From an uncultured Methanomassiliicoccales archaeon (GTDB lineage: Archaea > Thermoplasmatota > Thermoplasmata > Methanomassiliicoccales > Methanomethylophilaceae): a stretch of 50,224 nucleotides of DNA. The stretch lies in NCBI GenBank assembly GCA_949292635.1, contig CASEZY010000009.1:1-50224 (forward strand), written 5' to 3'. Below, one piece after another: positions 26,569 through 34,057 of the stretch (position 1 is its first letter; each line of letters starts with the position of its first letter). The notes beneath the pieces are model-generated. The model did not search any database. It had not been told where the DNA came from and saw nothing but the letters and a program-made list of their open reading frames with translations. The translations under genes were made by a program, and so were the position numbers.

Positions 26569-26644
26569 GATATCGGCGGTGCGATGCACCAGGACCTATA
26601 TAACGGGATAGTATACGCGCGCGACATATCCACCTCCGACAACC

Positions 26645-26652
26645 TTTTTATA
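26645..26652 (+). promoter_or_regulatory. TATA box of the Sec61-beta gene (leaderless)
   Basis: TTTTTATA is centred 25-26 bases before ATG 26674, and no ribosome binding site precedes the ATG. Confidence 0.5.
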
Positions 26653-26673
26653 CAGTATCCAGAATCTCACCTC

Positions 26674-26847
26674 ATGGCCAAGAAGAACGAGGGCGGAGGG
26701 TTCTCCCAGTCTGCCGGACTCATGAGGTACTTCGACTCCGAGGACACCGACAAGGCTATCAAGATCAGCCCCCGCGCGGTCATCGTCGCCGCCGTCGCCC
26801 TCTGTGTCGTCGTGGTGCTTCTCAACGTGTTCTACCCGATGAACTGA
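26674..26847 (+). CDS. secG: Preprotein translocase subunit Sec61-beta (SecG)
   Basis: The 57-residue tail-anchored subunit of the archaeal protein-conducting channel. The N-terminus is flexible and charged (MAKKNEGGGFSQSAGLMRYF), followed by the conserved IKISPRAVI segment and one transmembrane helix (VIVAAVALCVVVVLLNVFY). Length, motif and topology match archaeal Sec61-beta. The promoter places transcription start at the ATG. Confidence 0.93.
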   Translation: MAKKNEGGGFSQSAGLMRYFDSEDTDKAIKISPRAVIVAAVALCVVVVLLNVFYPMN

Positions 26848-26924
26848 TTCGGGTTTGTATATCAACGGGTGCTTTACGCATCCACTTCTTCTCGATTTTA
26901 AAAACGGTAATGCGTTTGAAGGAC

Positions 26925-26940
26925 GGCCCCCGAAGGGGCC
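26925..26940. terminator. Hairpin between Sec61-beta and the antiporter
   Basis: GGCCCC-CGAA-GGGGCC is a perfect 6-bp stem with a stable tetraloop between two convergent genes. On the minus strand it is followed about 20 bases later by a T-rich stretch (accgtttttaaaa). Confidence 0.6.
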
Positions 26941-26947
26941 GCCCGGG

Positions 26948-28258
26948 TCAGAGACGGTCCTCGGGCGTGACCGTGTACTGGGTCTTGTACTTCTTCTGGT
27001 ACAGACGGGATAGTATCGGCGGTGCGATCAGCGTGGTGGCGATGCACATCAGCACGATCACGTTGTACAGGTCGTTGCTGAGAGTCTGGGCCCCGTCGAC
27101 AACGATGCCCAATCCGATCAGGGCGATGATGATGCCCACCTCTCCGCGGGGCATCATGCCCACACCGATGATGTTCACCGAGGACATGGGCATGTCGCGC
27201 TCGGATATCTTGGCGCCGAGACCGCATCCGGCGTACTTGGTGATGCACGCCAGCACGATGACGATGGCGGCGGTACCCAACAGCGCAGGCGTCTCGATGA
27301 ACGCCTGCAGGTCCACCTTCATTCCCACATAAACGAAGAAGAAAGAGACGAACAGGGTGGTGATGGACTCGAACTTCTCCTCCAGCTTCCACTCCCAGGC
27401 GTGCTCCGCGAAGAGCATACCGGCCAGGAAGGCTCCGATGATGCCCGCCAGTCCTATCAGCTCCGCCAGGTACGCGAATCCGAGACAGGCGATGATGGCG
27501 GCGATCAGCATGTTGGGCCTGGGGCGCAGGTAGTTGGGATCGGCGGCCAGCTTTGCCTGGTTGCGCTCCTCCACCTTGTTGTACAGAGCGGGGACGAACT
27601 TCGCCGCTATCAATATGATCGCGACGACGAACACCACCGCGATGACGGCGATGGTGACGATGTTCATCAGGTCCAGCTCGCCGGTCCTCGCCATGCCGCT
27701 GACGATGGCCAGGACGATCATGCCGAGAACATCATCTATCACGGCAGCGCCGATGATGATCCTGGACTCTCTGGCGTCAAGGAGGTTGAGGTCCTTGATC
27801 ACACGGGCGGTGATGCCCACGCTGGTGGCCACCATGGCCGCACCCATGAACATGGCGTGGTAGAGGTTGTTCTCCACCAGCATGATGTAAGCGTAGCCGA
27901 CCAAGAACGGCACGATCACTCCCAGGAGGGCGACCAGCATGGCGGTGCGGCCCACCGAGGTGAGGTCCTTGACCTTGGTCTCCAGACCCACCGTGAACAG
28001 CAGGAATATCACACCGAGTTCGGAGAATATCTCCAGGATCATGTGCGTGGGTGTATTGTCGCCAACGACGGCGTCATGAAGACCCAGCGCCTCCATCACG
28101 TTGAAATCGCCGATGACGAGATTAGCCAATATGATACCCAGGATGATCTCGCCGATCAGCCCGGGCATGCCGAACCTGGCGAAGACGTAGGAGGCGCCTT
28201 TTGCCAGGGCGAATACAATCACAAGTGTCAGGATGACCTGCGCGACATCCAATTCCAT
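26948..28258 (-). CDS. Na+/H+ (or K+/H+) antiporter, CPA2 family
   Basis: A 436-residue transporter with about 12 hydrophobic segments and no C-terminal RCK domain. It has the CPA2 pattern: FGMPGLIGEIILGIILANLV near the start, TVGLETKVKDL in TM3-4, AAVIDDVLGMIVLAI with the paired acidic residues of the ion-binding site, and GAFLAGMLFAEHAWEWKLEEK. It exchanges protons for Na+ or K+, helping pH and sodium homeostasis. Ion selectivity cannot be read from the sequence. Single gene, convergent with Sec61-beta. Confidence 0.9.
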   Translation of the reverse strand: MELDVAQVILTLVIVFALAKGASYVFARFGMPGLIGEIILGIILANLVIGDFNVMEALGLHDAVVGDNTPTHMILEIFSELGVIFLLFTVGLETKVKDLTSVGRTAMLVALLGVIVPFLVGYAYIMLVENNLYHAMFMGAAMVATSVGITARVIKDLNLLDARESRIIIGAAVIDDVLGMIVLAIVSGMARTGELDLMNIVTIAVIAVVFVVAIILIAAKFVPALYNKVEERNQAKLAADPNYLRPRPNMLIAAIIACLGFAYLAELIGLAGIIGAFLAGMLFAEHAWEWKLEEKFESITTLFVSFFFVYVGMKVDLQAFIETPALLGTAAIVIVLACITKYAGCGLGAKISERDMPMSSVNIIGVGMMPRGEVGIIIALIGLGIVVDGAQTLSNDLYNVIVLMCIATTLIAPPILSRLYQKKYKTQYTVTPEDRL

Positions 28259-28319
28259 GGGACCACATCAAGATAGGTGATAAAAAGGTAGGCCGGCGGA
28301 CCTGCCGCCGGCTTGATTC

Positions 28320-30074
28320 TCAAAGCCTTCCGAAGCTGAACCTCACGGTGCTGGAGCGGGACATGGGTGAGGAGGGCAGACCGAAGAACCCGAAGGACAC
28401 CCCGACACGTCCGAAGGAGGACTGGGGTGTGTCCACGGGCATCTGAATGCCTTCATCCATGAGAGCATCGTCATCGACGGATGTCTGCATCTGGGTCTCT
28501 GCTTCGGGGACGTCCACGGCCACGGGAGCGGCGACGGACTCCTGGATCTCGGAGACGACCTCTGCCTCGACGGGAGCCTCTGCGACCTCGGGCATGGGGA
28601 TCGCTTCTACGGCCTCGGGGGCGGCGATGGCCTCTGCCTCGACGGGAGCCTCGATGGACTCGACGGTCTCGGGCGATGTCACCATCTGGATCTCTGCAGG
28701 AGCTTCAACGGCCTCGACGGTCTCGGGCAGGGGGATCGCTTCTACGGCCTCGGGGGCGGCGACCGCTCCGACCTCGACGGATGCTTCCAGGGCCTCGACG
28801 GTTTCGGGTGCGGTGATGGCCTCCGTCTCGACAGGCGCCTCGATGGCCTCGACCGCTACGGGTTCTGCGATGGCCTCGACCTCTGCCGGTGCCTCCACAG
28901 CTTCTACCGCCTCGGGCATGGCAATTACGTCCACAGCCTCGGGAGCGGTGATGGCCTCGACCTCTGCCGGTGCCTCCACCGCCTCGACGGTCTCGGGAGC
29001 GACGATCACGGGGATCTCGGCGGGGGCCTCCACGGCCTCGGACTCAGCGGGTGCCACGATGGCCTCGACAGCCTCAGAGGGGGGCTCTATGGCGGCTACG
29101 CTCTCCGGCGCACCCAGGGGGATGGCCTCGGCGGGGACTGCCAGGACCTCAAGGGTCTCCGGCGCGGCAACGGCCTTCGCGGCCTCCGGCATGGGGACGG
29201 CCGCCTGCTCCTCGGCGGGGGCGATCATGGGCGCCTCCTCAGCAGGAGCTACGTACTCCACGGCACCCGCATCGAGCACGGGGGTCTCCGCAGGAGCCTC
29301 CACCGCCTCGACGACGTCCGCGGGACCGATCTGCGCCACGGTCTCCGGCGCAACGATGAAAGTCATGTCTTCGGACACCGACGCTTCCGCATCGGCATCC
29401 ATGTGCACGGGCTCCTCGGCCACGACATCGGGGACCGCCTCGACGGAGGCCAGTTGCCTCTCCTCCGAGACCACGTCCTCCATCTCCAGGCTGTCCGCGC
29501 TCAGTTCGGGGGCGGCGATGATCATGGTGTCCGCCACCTCGTCGTCCAGGACGATGCAGGTGGTCTCCCTGACCTTGGGCGCCTCTTCCGCACCCTCGTC
29601 ATCCTCGAGCCCCAGACGGGAATGCTCCCCTCCGATGTTACTGACGACGGCTGCGCCTGAGGTGGACGTGGCGGCCACCTCGGCCCTCTCGATAACGGGG
29701 AAGGCGAAATCGTCTGTGAACGACCCTCCGCCGGGTCCGAGCACGTCGAGCTTCTCCTCCCGGACCTGCTCCTCGGGCCCCGCCGGGGATACGACCTCGA
29801 TCACGTTCTCTTCGACGCCCTCCGCACGTGCATCCTCGACGGCGGGCATCTCATCGGTATCGAGGACCTTTATGCCGGACTCCGTGCCGAGTATCCCCTT
29901 GGTCTCCCTCACAAGGTCGTCCACCGCGTCGTAATCCGGGTTGACGATCCTCGAAAGTGTCTCTCTGGCTCTCCTTCCTATGCCGAGCACCGAACCGAGT
30001 GCTGACCTCAAGCGAGACGCCAAGGTGCCCTCATCCCGTATGCCCGGAGTCGTGTCGTTAGACTCTGAGCTCAT
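28320..30074 (-). CDS. Large Ala/Glu/Val/Pro repeat protein of unknown function
   Basis: A 584-residue acidic protein. The N-terminal 50-70 residues (GTLASRLRSALGSVLGIGRR, ARETLSRIVNPDYD) can form basic helices. From about residue 210 to 530 it is a run of degenerate repeats of the type V-E-A-(V/I)-E-A-P-(A/V)-E-(V/A)-(E/x)-A-(I/V)-x-x-P-E, with more than twenty copies. The last 35 residues switch to a glycine/phenylalanine/serine-rich tail (FGRVGVSFGFFGLP then STVRFSFGRL). There is no signal peptide, membrane segment or catalytic motif. It may be an extended scaffold or surface-associated protein. I chose ATG 30074 (MSSESNDTT); ATG 30092 is upstream. I do not recognise a family. Confidence 0.75.
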   Translation of the reverse strand: MSSESNDTTPGIRDEGTLASRLRSALGSVLGIGRRARETLSRIVNPDYDAVDDLVRETKGILGTESGIKVLDTDEMPAVEDARAEGVEENVIEVVSPAGPEEQVREEKLDVLGPGGGSFTDDFAFPVIERAEVAATSTSGAAVVSNIGGEHSRLGLEDDEGAEEAPKVRETTCIVLDDEVADTMIIAAPELSADSLEMEDVVSEERQLASVEAVPDVVAEEPVHMDADAEASVSEDMTFIVAPETVAQIGPADVVEAVEAPAETPVLDAGAVEYVAPAEEAPMIAPAEEQAAVPMPEAAKAVAAPETLEVLAVPAEAIPLGAPESVAAIEPPSEAVEAIVAPAESEAVEAPAEIPVIVAPETVEAVEAPAEVEAITAPEAVDVIAMPEAVEAVEAPAEVEAIAEPVAVEAIEAPVETEAITAPETVEALEASVEVGAVAAPEAVEAIPLPETVEAVEAPAEIQMVTSPETVESIEAPVEAEAIAAPEAVEAIPMPEVAEAPVEAEVVSEIQESVAAPVAVDVPEAETQMQTSVDDDALMDEGIQMPVDTPQSSFGRVGVSFGFFGLPSSPMSRSSTVRFSFGRL

Positions 30075-30201
30075 GCAATCCCATCCTACCACGCATAAGT
30101 TTCATCGGGATAAATAACTGACGCACGCGCGAAAGGACGTGAAATCGCCCCGTTCATCAAGAAATGCTAGTCTGGCTCATGAGGACGATGGTGCATAAGG
30201 G

Positions 30202-30253
30202 TGCATCGATGCATTCACATCGTTAATATACTTACACCGTGTGCATCGATGCA
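30202..30253. promoter_or_regulatory. Two identical palindromes flanking a TATA box
   Basis: TGCATCGATGCA, a perfect 12-bp palindrome, occurs at 30202-30213 and again at 30242-30253. Both copies sit inside gtgcatcgatgcat and are 40 bp apart. Between them lies the TATA element gttaatatac (30222-30231). The second copy covers the predicted transcription start and ends at the ATG at 30253. A looping repressor pair is an attractive reading. A half copy (gtgcat) precedes the first at 30191. Confidence 0.7.
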
Positions 30254-30810
30254 TGTCAGGGATCAACTTCTGCACCAGATGCGGAGAGAACGTCTCGCCC
30301 GAGGCGCTGTACTGTCCCGCCTGCGGCGCTCCCATCGAAGGTAGGGCGGCCGCCGACGGCCGCACGCCGGAGCAGGTCCTGGATGCCAGGATAGCGGAGT
30401 CCCGCATGTATTGGATCCTCATGCTCCTGATCGTCTACGCGATCCCGGCCATCTGCGTCGGGATCTACCTGATCGTGGACAAGGGCGCCATCGCCAACAT
30501 CCTGATGGCGGACCAGAGCTTCAGTCAAGCCATGGCCGAGTACGGCATCACCGCCGACGCCCTGCTGAACTACCTCAACGTCGTGGGCATCATCGCCCTG
30601 ATCAGCGGTATCAGCGCCGCCGTGTCCACCGCCCTGGTCTACAAACGCAGATACTGGCTCGTCGCCGTCTCCGCCTGCGCACTGGCGTCCTTCCTGTGCA
30701 TCGGATCCATCTTCGGATTCATCATCGGACTGATCGTCACCTGGATGATCTTCGTGTCCAAGGACTGCTTCGACGTGCAGGCCCCGCCGAGCGAGGAGAC
30801 GTCCGAATGA
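30253..30810 (+). CDS. Zinc-ribbon membrane protein
   Basis: A 185-residue protein with an N-terminal zinc ribbon (Cys7, Cys10, Cys21, Cys24: CTRCGENVSPEALYCPACG), a short linker, then about three or four transmembrane segments (WILMLLIVYAIPAICVGIYL; VVGIIALISGISAAVSTALV; ALASFLCIGSIFGFIIGLIV) and an acidic tail. Such zinc_ribbon_2 membrane proteins are common in this order, with unknown roles. The start is ATG 30253, 25 bases after the TATA centre (leaderless); GTG 30241 would precede the transcript start. Expression is probably controlled through the duplicated TGCATCGATGCA palindromes. Confidence 0.82.
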   Translation: MSGINFCTRCGENVSPEALYCPACGAPIEGRAAADGRTPEQVLDARIAESRMYWILMLLIVYAIPAICVGIYLIVDKGAIANILMADQSFSQAMAEYGITADALLNYLNVVGIIALISGISAAVSTALVYKRRYWLVAVSACALASFLCIGSIFGFIIGLIVTWMIFVSKDCFDVQAPPSEETSE

Positions 30811-30817
30811 TGTTCCC

Positions 30818-30836
30818 GTCCCGGCTCGGCCGGGAC
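30818..30836 (+). terminator. Hairpin after the zinc-ribbon membrane gene
   Basis: GTCCCGGC and GCCGGGAC form a perfect 8-bp stem with a 3-base loop, 7 bases after the TGA. No T-run follows directly. Confidence 0.55.
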
Positions 30837-30889
30837 CCAAACCCTTCCATCGCTTGTTTTATAATCGTTGCAGGACGTGAGGGGTAGTC

Positions 30890-31507
30890 ATGCCTACGGA
30901 TCAGCGGGCCCATTGGAACAGCGTATACTCCGGCAACTCGGACTACTTCGGCCAGGACCCCAGCTGGTTCGGGAAGAAGTGCGGCGACGAGATGGAGCTT
31001 GCCGGCGACGAGAGGATCCTGGAACTGGGTCCGGGACAGGGAAGGGACACCAGATACTTCCTGGACAAGGGGATGTTCGTGGTGGCCGCCGACTACAGCG
31101 AGCGTTCATGCCGGGATCTGAAGGAGAGATTCGGCGACGGGGTCAGCGTGCTGCACACCGACCTGAAGGACGGCCTGAACCTCAAGAAGGACGATTTCGA
31201 CGCCTGCTACTCCCATATGCTCTTCACCATGGACTTCACCGACCCCCAGGCGCTGAACCTGATGGACGACGTGTCCAACTGCGTCAAGCCCGGCGGGATG
31301 ATCTACTTCTCGGTACGCAACAAGCACGATGCGGCCTTCGGCAAAGGTGAGCGCATCGACGACGACACCTGGGAGGAGGACGGCTTCGCCGTGCGCTTCT
31401 GGTCCGAGGAGGACATAAGGAGACTCTTCGGAAGATACGGGATAGTCGCCATAGAGGAGTTCACCGAGAACGGGAACACCCTCTACGGCGTTTCGATCAG
31501 AAACTGA
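30890..31507 (+). CDS. SAM-dependent methyltransferase, class I
   Basis: A 205-residue Rossmann-fold methyltransferase. Motif I is ILELGPGQGRDTRYFLDKG, the acidic residue of strand 2 is in VVAADYSE, and motif IV is in DACYSHMLFTMDFT. The sequence resembles small-molecule (tellurite-resistance/UbiE-like) methyltransferases; the acceptor is unknown. The start ATG 30890 has GTGAGGGG upstream and a TATA element (ttttataatc) before it. Its stop codon abuts that of the convergent DUF1638 gene (tgatca). Confidence 0.85.
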   Translation: MPTDQRAHWNSVYSGNSDYFGQDPSWFGKKCGDEMELAGDERILELGPGQGRDTRYFLDKGMFVVAADYSERSCRDLKERFGDGVSVLHTDLKDGLNLKKDDFDACYSHMLFTMDFTDPQALNLMDDVSNCVKPGGMIYFSVRNKHDAAFGKGERIDDDTWEEDGFAVRFWSEEDIRRLFGRYGIVAIEEFTENGNTLYGVSIRN

Positions 31508-32317
31508 TCAGGCGTCCGGCAGGGCCGCCTTGGCATCCCTGTACATCTTCTTGGCGGGACGCAGGTCCGCCCAGTCGGGACCGCCGTCCAGGAGCTCCAG
31601 GCCCATGGAGTCGCAGACATCCTGACAGTCGTGCCTGAACTTCTCCGGGTCCGCCAGCGGCGACTGTAGCATCACGCCGTACTGATATCCGCAGAGCTCG
31701 AAGATCTCCCGCATGCCGGCCACGTCGTTATAGCCGAGACCGCGCATCATGTCCGAGGCGCTAATGAACGGCACGAAATTGCCCGCCACCGCAGGTGTGA
31801 GGAGCAACTGTCCGGTATGCGCCTTCAACAGCTGAAAGTAGCGGTCGGTACCGCCCACGGCCACGCCTACGCAGTCGTCGCATACCTTGCCATCGCAATC
31901 GGTGAACACGAACACCGGCGCGGAGACCTTGGACTCCGCCCAGGACTTCAGGTCCCACAGGGCGTTGCCGCAGAGGCCGTAGTAGAACGCCAGCACATCG
32001 GCGCGGTTGCCCATGAAGATGGTCTCCTCCTCCAGCTTGGCCTTGAGCACCTTGGGCTCTGCGTGAAGACCCAGATCGTTGGAGTAGATGACAACGTTGT
32101 ACGCATCCTGGTCATGTTCGAAAGTCCAGTTGAGGAACTCAGATTCGTCGATGAGCTTGAAATCGAATCCCTTCGCCTCCAGCTTAGGTATGATCGTCTC
32201 GGCAGGCTGCACATCCACCAGGTAGATGTCCTTGGGGTCCGGATCGTTGGAGAGGCTGTACAGCAGCTCATCCTCCAGCATCGGACACAGTATCACACAG
32301 AGTGTTCCCTTCTTCAT
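31508..32317 (-). CDS. DUF1638 family protein
   Basis: A 269-residue protein. The diagnostic part is FTDCDGKVCDDCVGVAVGGT followed by DRYFQLLKAHTGQLLLTPAV. The start MKKGTLCVILCPMLEDELLY also fits the family, whose first strand ends near conserved Cys residues. DUF1638 genes are common in methanogens and corrinoid-using anaerobes, often near methyltransferase and corrinoid protein genes; their function is unknown. ATG 32317 is preceded by GGAGGAGAATGAG and overlaps the tail region of the TetR gene, so both are in one operon. The TetR operators upstream should control it. Confidence 0.8.
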   Translation of the reverse strand: MKKGTLCVILCPMLEDELLYSLSNDPDPKDIYLVDVQPAETIIPKLEAKGFDFKLIDESEFLNWTFEHDQDAYNVVIYSNDLGLHAEPKVLKAKLEEETIFMGNRADVLAFYYGLCGNALWDLKSWAESKVSAPVFVFTDCDGKVCDDCVGVAVGGTDRYFQLLKAHTGQLLLTPAVAGNFVPFISASDMMRGLGYNDVAGMREIFELCGYQYGVMLQSPLADPEKFRHDCQDVCDSMGLELLDGGPDWADLRPAKKMYRDAKAALPDA

Positions 32318-32318
32318 C

Positions 32319-32954
32319 TCATTCTCCTCCGTACATCTCATCCATATAGTCAACGGGGATCCACATCATCTCCGGCTCCGCTTCGCTCATAAGTGCCAGT
32401 ATCCTCTCGTCCGTTCCATCCGGAAGCGGGCCGGTGATCGCCGTCACATACCTCAGCAGCACGTTGACCGCCTCTTCGCGACTGACGGTGCCTTCGAACA
32501 TCCCTGCAGCCAAGGAGGCCACGCCGGACAGCAGGAACGATGCCATGCCCGGGGTCCAGGGGGCATCCGGGAGGTAACGTATGCCCCACTCCACGGACAT
32601 GGAAGCCGCAAGTGCCAGCACCGACGGTATGCGCAGCGCCTCCGCCAACAGACGGGCCAGAAGCCTGGAGCGAGAACAGCCTTCCAGCATAATCGCCGAG
32701 GGGAGGATCGCGATATCAGGAGAGATACCGGTGGCCCTGACCGACATGGACACCTTGGTGAGCGTGTCGCCCACGAACGCCTCCATGATACGTGCCAGGA
32801 TCCCGTCCTTGCTCTCGAAGGCATAGTAGATGCTGCCTATGTGCAGTCCCGTGGCCTTCGAGATCATACGTATCGTGGTGGCGTTGTAGCCGTTCCTCAG
32901 GAACAGCCCCAGCGAGGCCTTCACGATCTCCACATAGTTGTCCTTAGCTTCCAT
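32319..32954 (-). CDS. TetR/AcrR family transcriptional regulator
   Basis: A 211-residue repressor. The N-terminal helix-turn-helix reads ATTIRMISKATGLHIGSIYY followed by AFESKDGILARIME, the canonical TetR pattern, then a helical ligand-binding domain with no recognisable ligand signature. It heads a two-gene operon with the DUF1638 gene. AAGGAG lies just before the ATG. Two TTGAAC-x2-GTTCAA palindromes lie at 32966 and 32999 around the promoter, which argues for autoregulation. Confidence 0.93.
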   Translation of the reverse strand: MEAKDNYVEIVKASLGLFLRNGYNATTIRMISKATGLHIGSIYYAFESKDGILARIMEAFVGDTLTKVSMSVRATGISPDIAILPSAIMLEGCSRSRLLARLLAEALRIPSVLALAASMSVEWGIRYLPDAPWTPGMASFLLSGVASLAAGMFEGTVSREEAVNVLLRYVTAITGPLPDGTDERILALMSEAEPEMMWIPVDYMDEMYGGE

Positions 32955-32965
32955 GCGCAGTCTCC

Positions 32966-32979
32966 TTGAACTAGTTCAA
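32966..32979. promoter_or_regulatory. TetR operator, proximal
   Basis: TTGAACTAGTTCAA is a perfect 14-bp palindrome 12 bases before the TetR ATG, covering the predicted transcription start. Confidence 0.8.
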
Positions 32980-32998
32980 ATGATTGCAGAAGTAGTAT

Positions 32999-33012
32999 TT
33001 GAACTTGTTCAA
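32999..33012. promoter_or_regulatory. TetR operator, distal
   Basis: TTGAACTTGTTCAA has the same 6-bp arms, centred 33 bp (about three helical turns) from the proximal site. The TATA-like caaatacta of the minus strand lies between the two. Confidence 0.8.
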
Positions 33013-33088
33013 CTCACTCCGAAGAACAAAAAGGACACGAACAGGTGGAAGATCGCAAAGGATCCACGAAGCGATGAGTTGTTAGAAG

Positions 33089-33171
33089 CGCCGAGAGGGA
33101 GATTTGAACTCCCGAGGTGAATCACCACAAACTTTCCAGGCTTGCGCCTTACCGGGCTGGGCCATCTCGGC
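33089..33171 (-). tRNA. tRNA-Ser (anticodon GGA)
   Basis: Minus strand. The acceptor is GCCGAGA/TCTCGGC with discriminator G. The anticodon stem is CAAGC/GTTTG with loop CTGGAAA (anticodon GGA), followed by a long variable arm (GGTGATTCACC) as in class II tRNAs. The T stem is GGGAG/CTCCC with loop TTCAAAT. No intron, no encoded CCA. A TATA-like cttttaaatc on the minus strand at about 33195-33204 precedes it. Confidence 0.96.
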
Positions 33172-33197
33172 TTAGAGGCCCCTTAACTAGTCATGAT

Positions 33198-33959
33198 TTA
33201 AAAGACTATCGTAGAGGTCAGAGCCACGGTATCCTTCAGCACCGGACGACCCAGACGGGCCTTCTCCAGCTCCCCGCGGTCCAGTTCCACGGTCATGACG
33301 CCTTCGCCCTCGACGATCGACATCACATCACCGAGGGGGGTGAGCGCCCTGGATCCCCCGAAGAACTCCGTACCGTCCTGAAGCCCCACGTTATTGGCGA
33401 ACAGCAGGTAAGAGGTGCACTCGATGGCCCTGGCCGGCAGCACCTTCTCGAAGGCCGTGCGGGAGGTGATAGGAGAGGCGGAGATGCATATGTTGGCGTC
33501 CGCACCGGCCATGGAACAGGACTTGGTCATCTCCGGGAAGAAGATGTCGTAGCAGATCGACAATCCGAAGGTGAAGCCCTTGAAGGTGAAGGTGAATGGC
33601 GAATCTCCCGGGATGAAGATCCCGTCCTCGGAGAAGGGTCCGAAACCCGGAAGGTGGACCTTGCGATAGAACGTCACATCGCCGTCGCAGACGGCCGCGG
33701 TGTTGTACAGCCTGCCGTCCAACGTGACGGGTGCTCCGACCACCGAACACCTGCTCCCGTCCGCGGCGCGGTCCGCGATGTATCCCAACGCGTCGATAAC
33801 CTCACCGGGATCGGCGTCGTGATGATGGTATCCGGTGAGGAACATCTCCGGGAACACGAAGAGGTCGGCGTCGATGCTCTCCATGGTATCGATGACCATG
33901 CGCATGTTCGCCCGGACATCCCCTGGGACCGGTTTGAGCTGACAGACCGCCGCCCGCAT
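33198..33959 (-). CDS. Carbon-nitrogen hydrolase (nitrilase superfamily)
   Basis: A 253-residue amidase with the full catalytic triad: Glu38 (LFVFPEMFLTGY), Lys100 (FYRKVHLPG) and Cys136 (GLSICYDIFFPE). It most resembles the amidase branches (omega-amidase, carbamoylase, NAD-synthetase glutaminase-like) rather than true nitrilases. The substrate is not determined. It is divergent from nadE, which lacks a glutaminase domain. A role as a separate ammonia supplier for NAD synthesis is possible but unproven. Confidence 0.88.
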   Translation of the reverse strand: MRAAVCQLKPVPGDVRANMRMVIDTMESIDADLFVFPEMFLTGYHHHDADPGEVIDALGYIADRAADGSRCSVVGAPVTLDGRLYNTAAVCDGDVTFYRKVHLPGFGPFSEDGIFIPGDSPFTFTFKGFTFGLSICYDIFFPEMTKSCSMAGADANICISASPITSRTAFEKVLPARAIECTSYLLFANNVGLQDGTEFFGGSRALTPLGDVMSIVEGEGVMTVELDRGELEKARLGRPVLKDTVALTSTIVF

Positions 33960-34057
33960 GCGCCACCCATCGTGTTATCCGATATAGAATGCTCCGTGTA
34001 TCACGAAAAACACGTGGAAGGACCACTTTTAAGTTGAGTACGTTAATTCGATGGTCC

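Noticed and set aside
24973-26847. Very long open frame opposite lysK (624 codons)
   Set aside because: It is antisense to class I LysRS, whose motifs are unmistakable. The composition (His/Leu/Gly/Val/Asp) is typical of GC-rich antisense frames. Only its last 57 codons, from ATG 26674, are a real gene (Sec61-beta).
28447-29934. 495-codon Ser/Thr/Ala-rich frame opposite the repeat protein
   Set aside because: It is the mirror of the repeated GAG/GCC codons. The minus-strand frame has start context and non-repeat ends that look like protein; this one does not.
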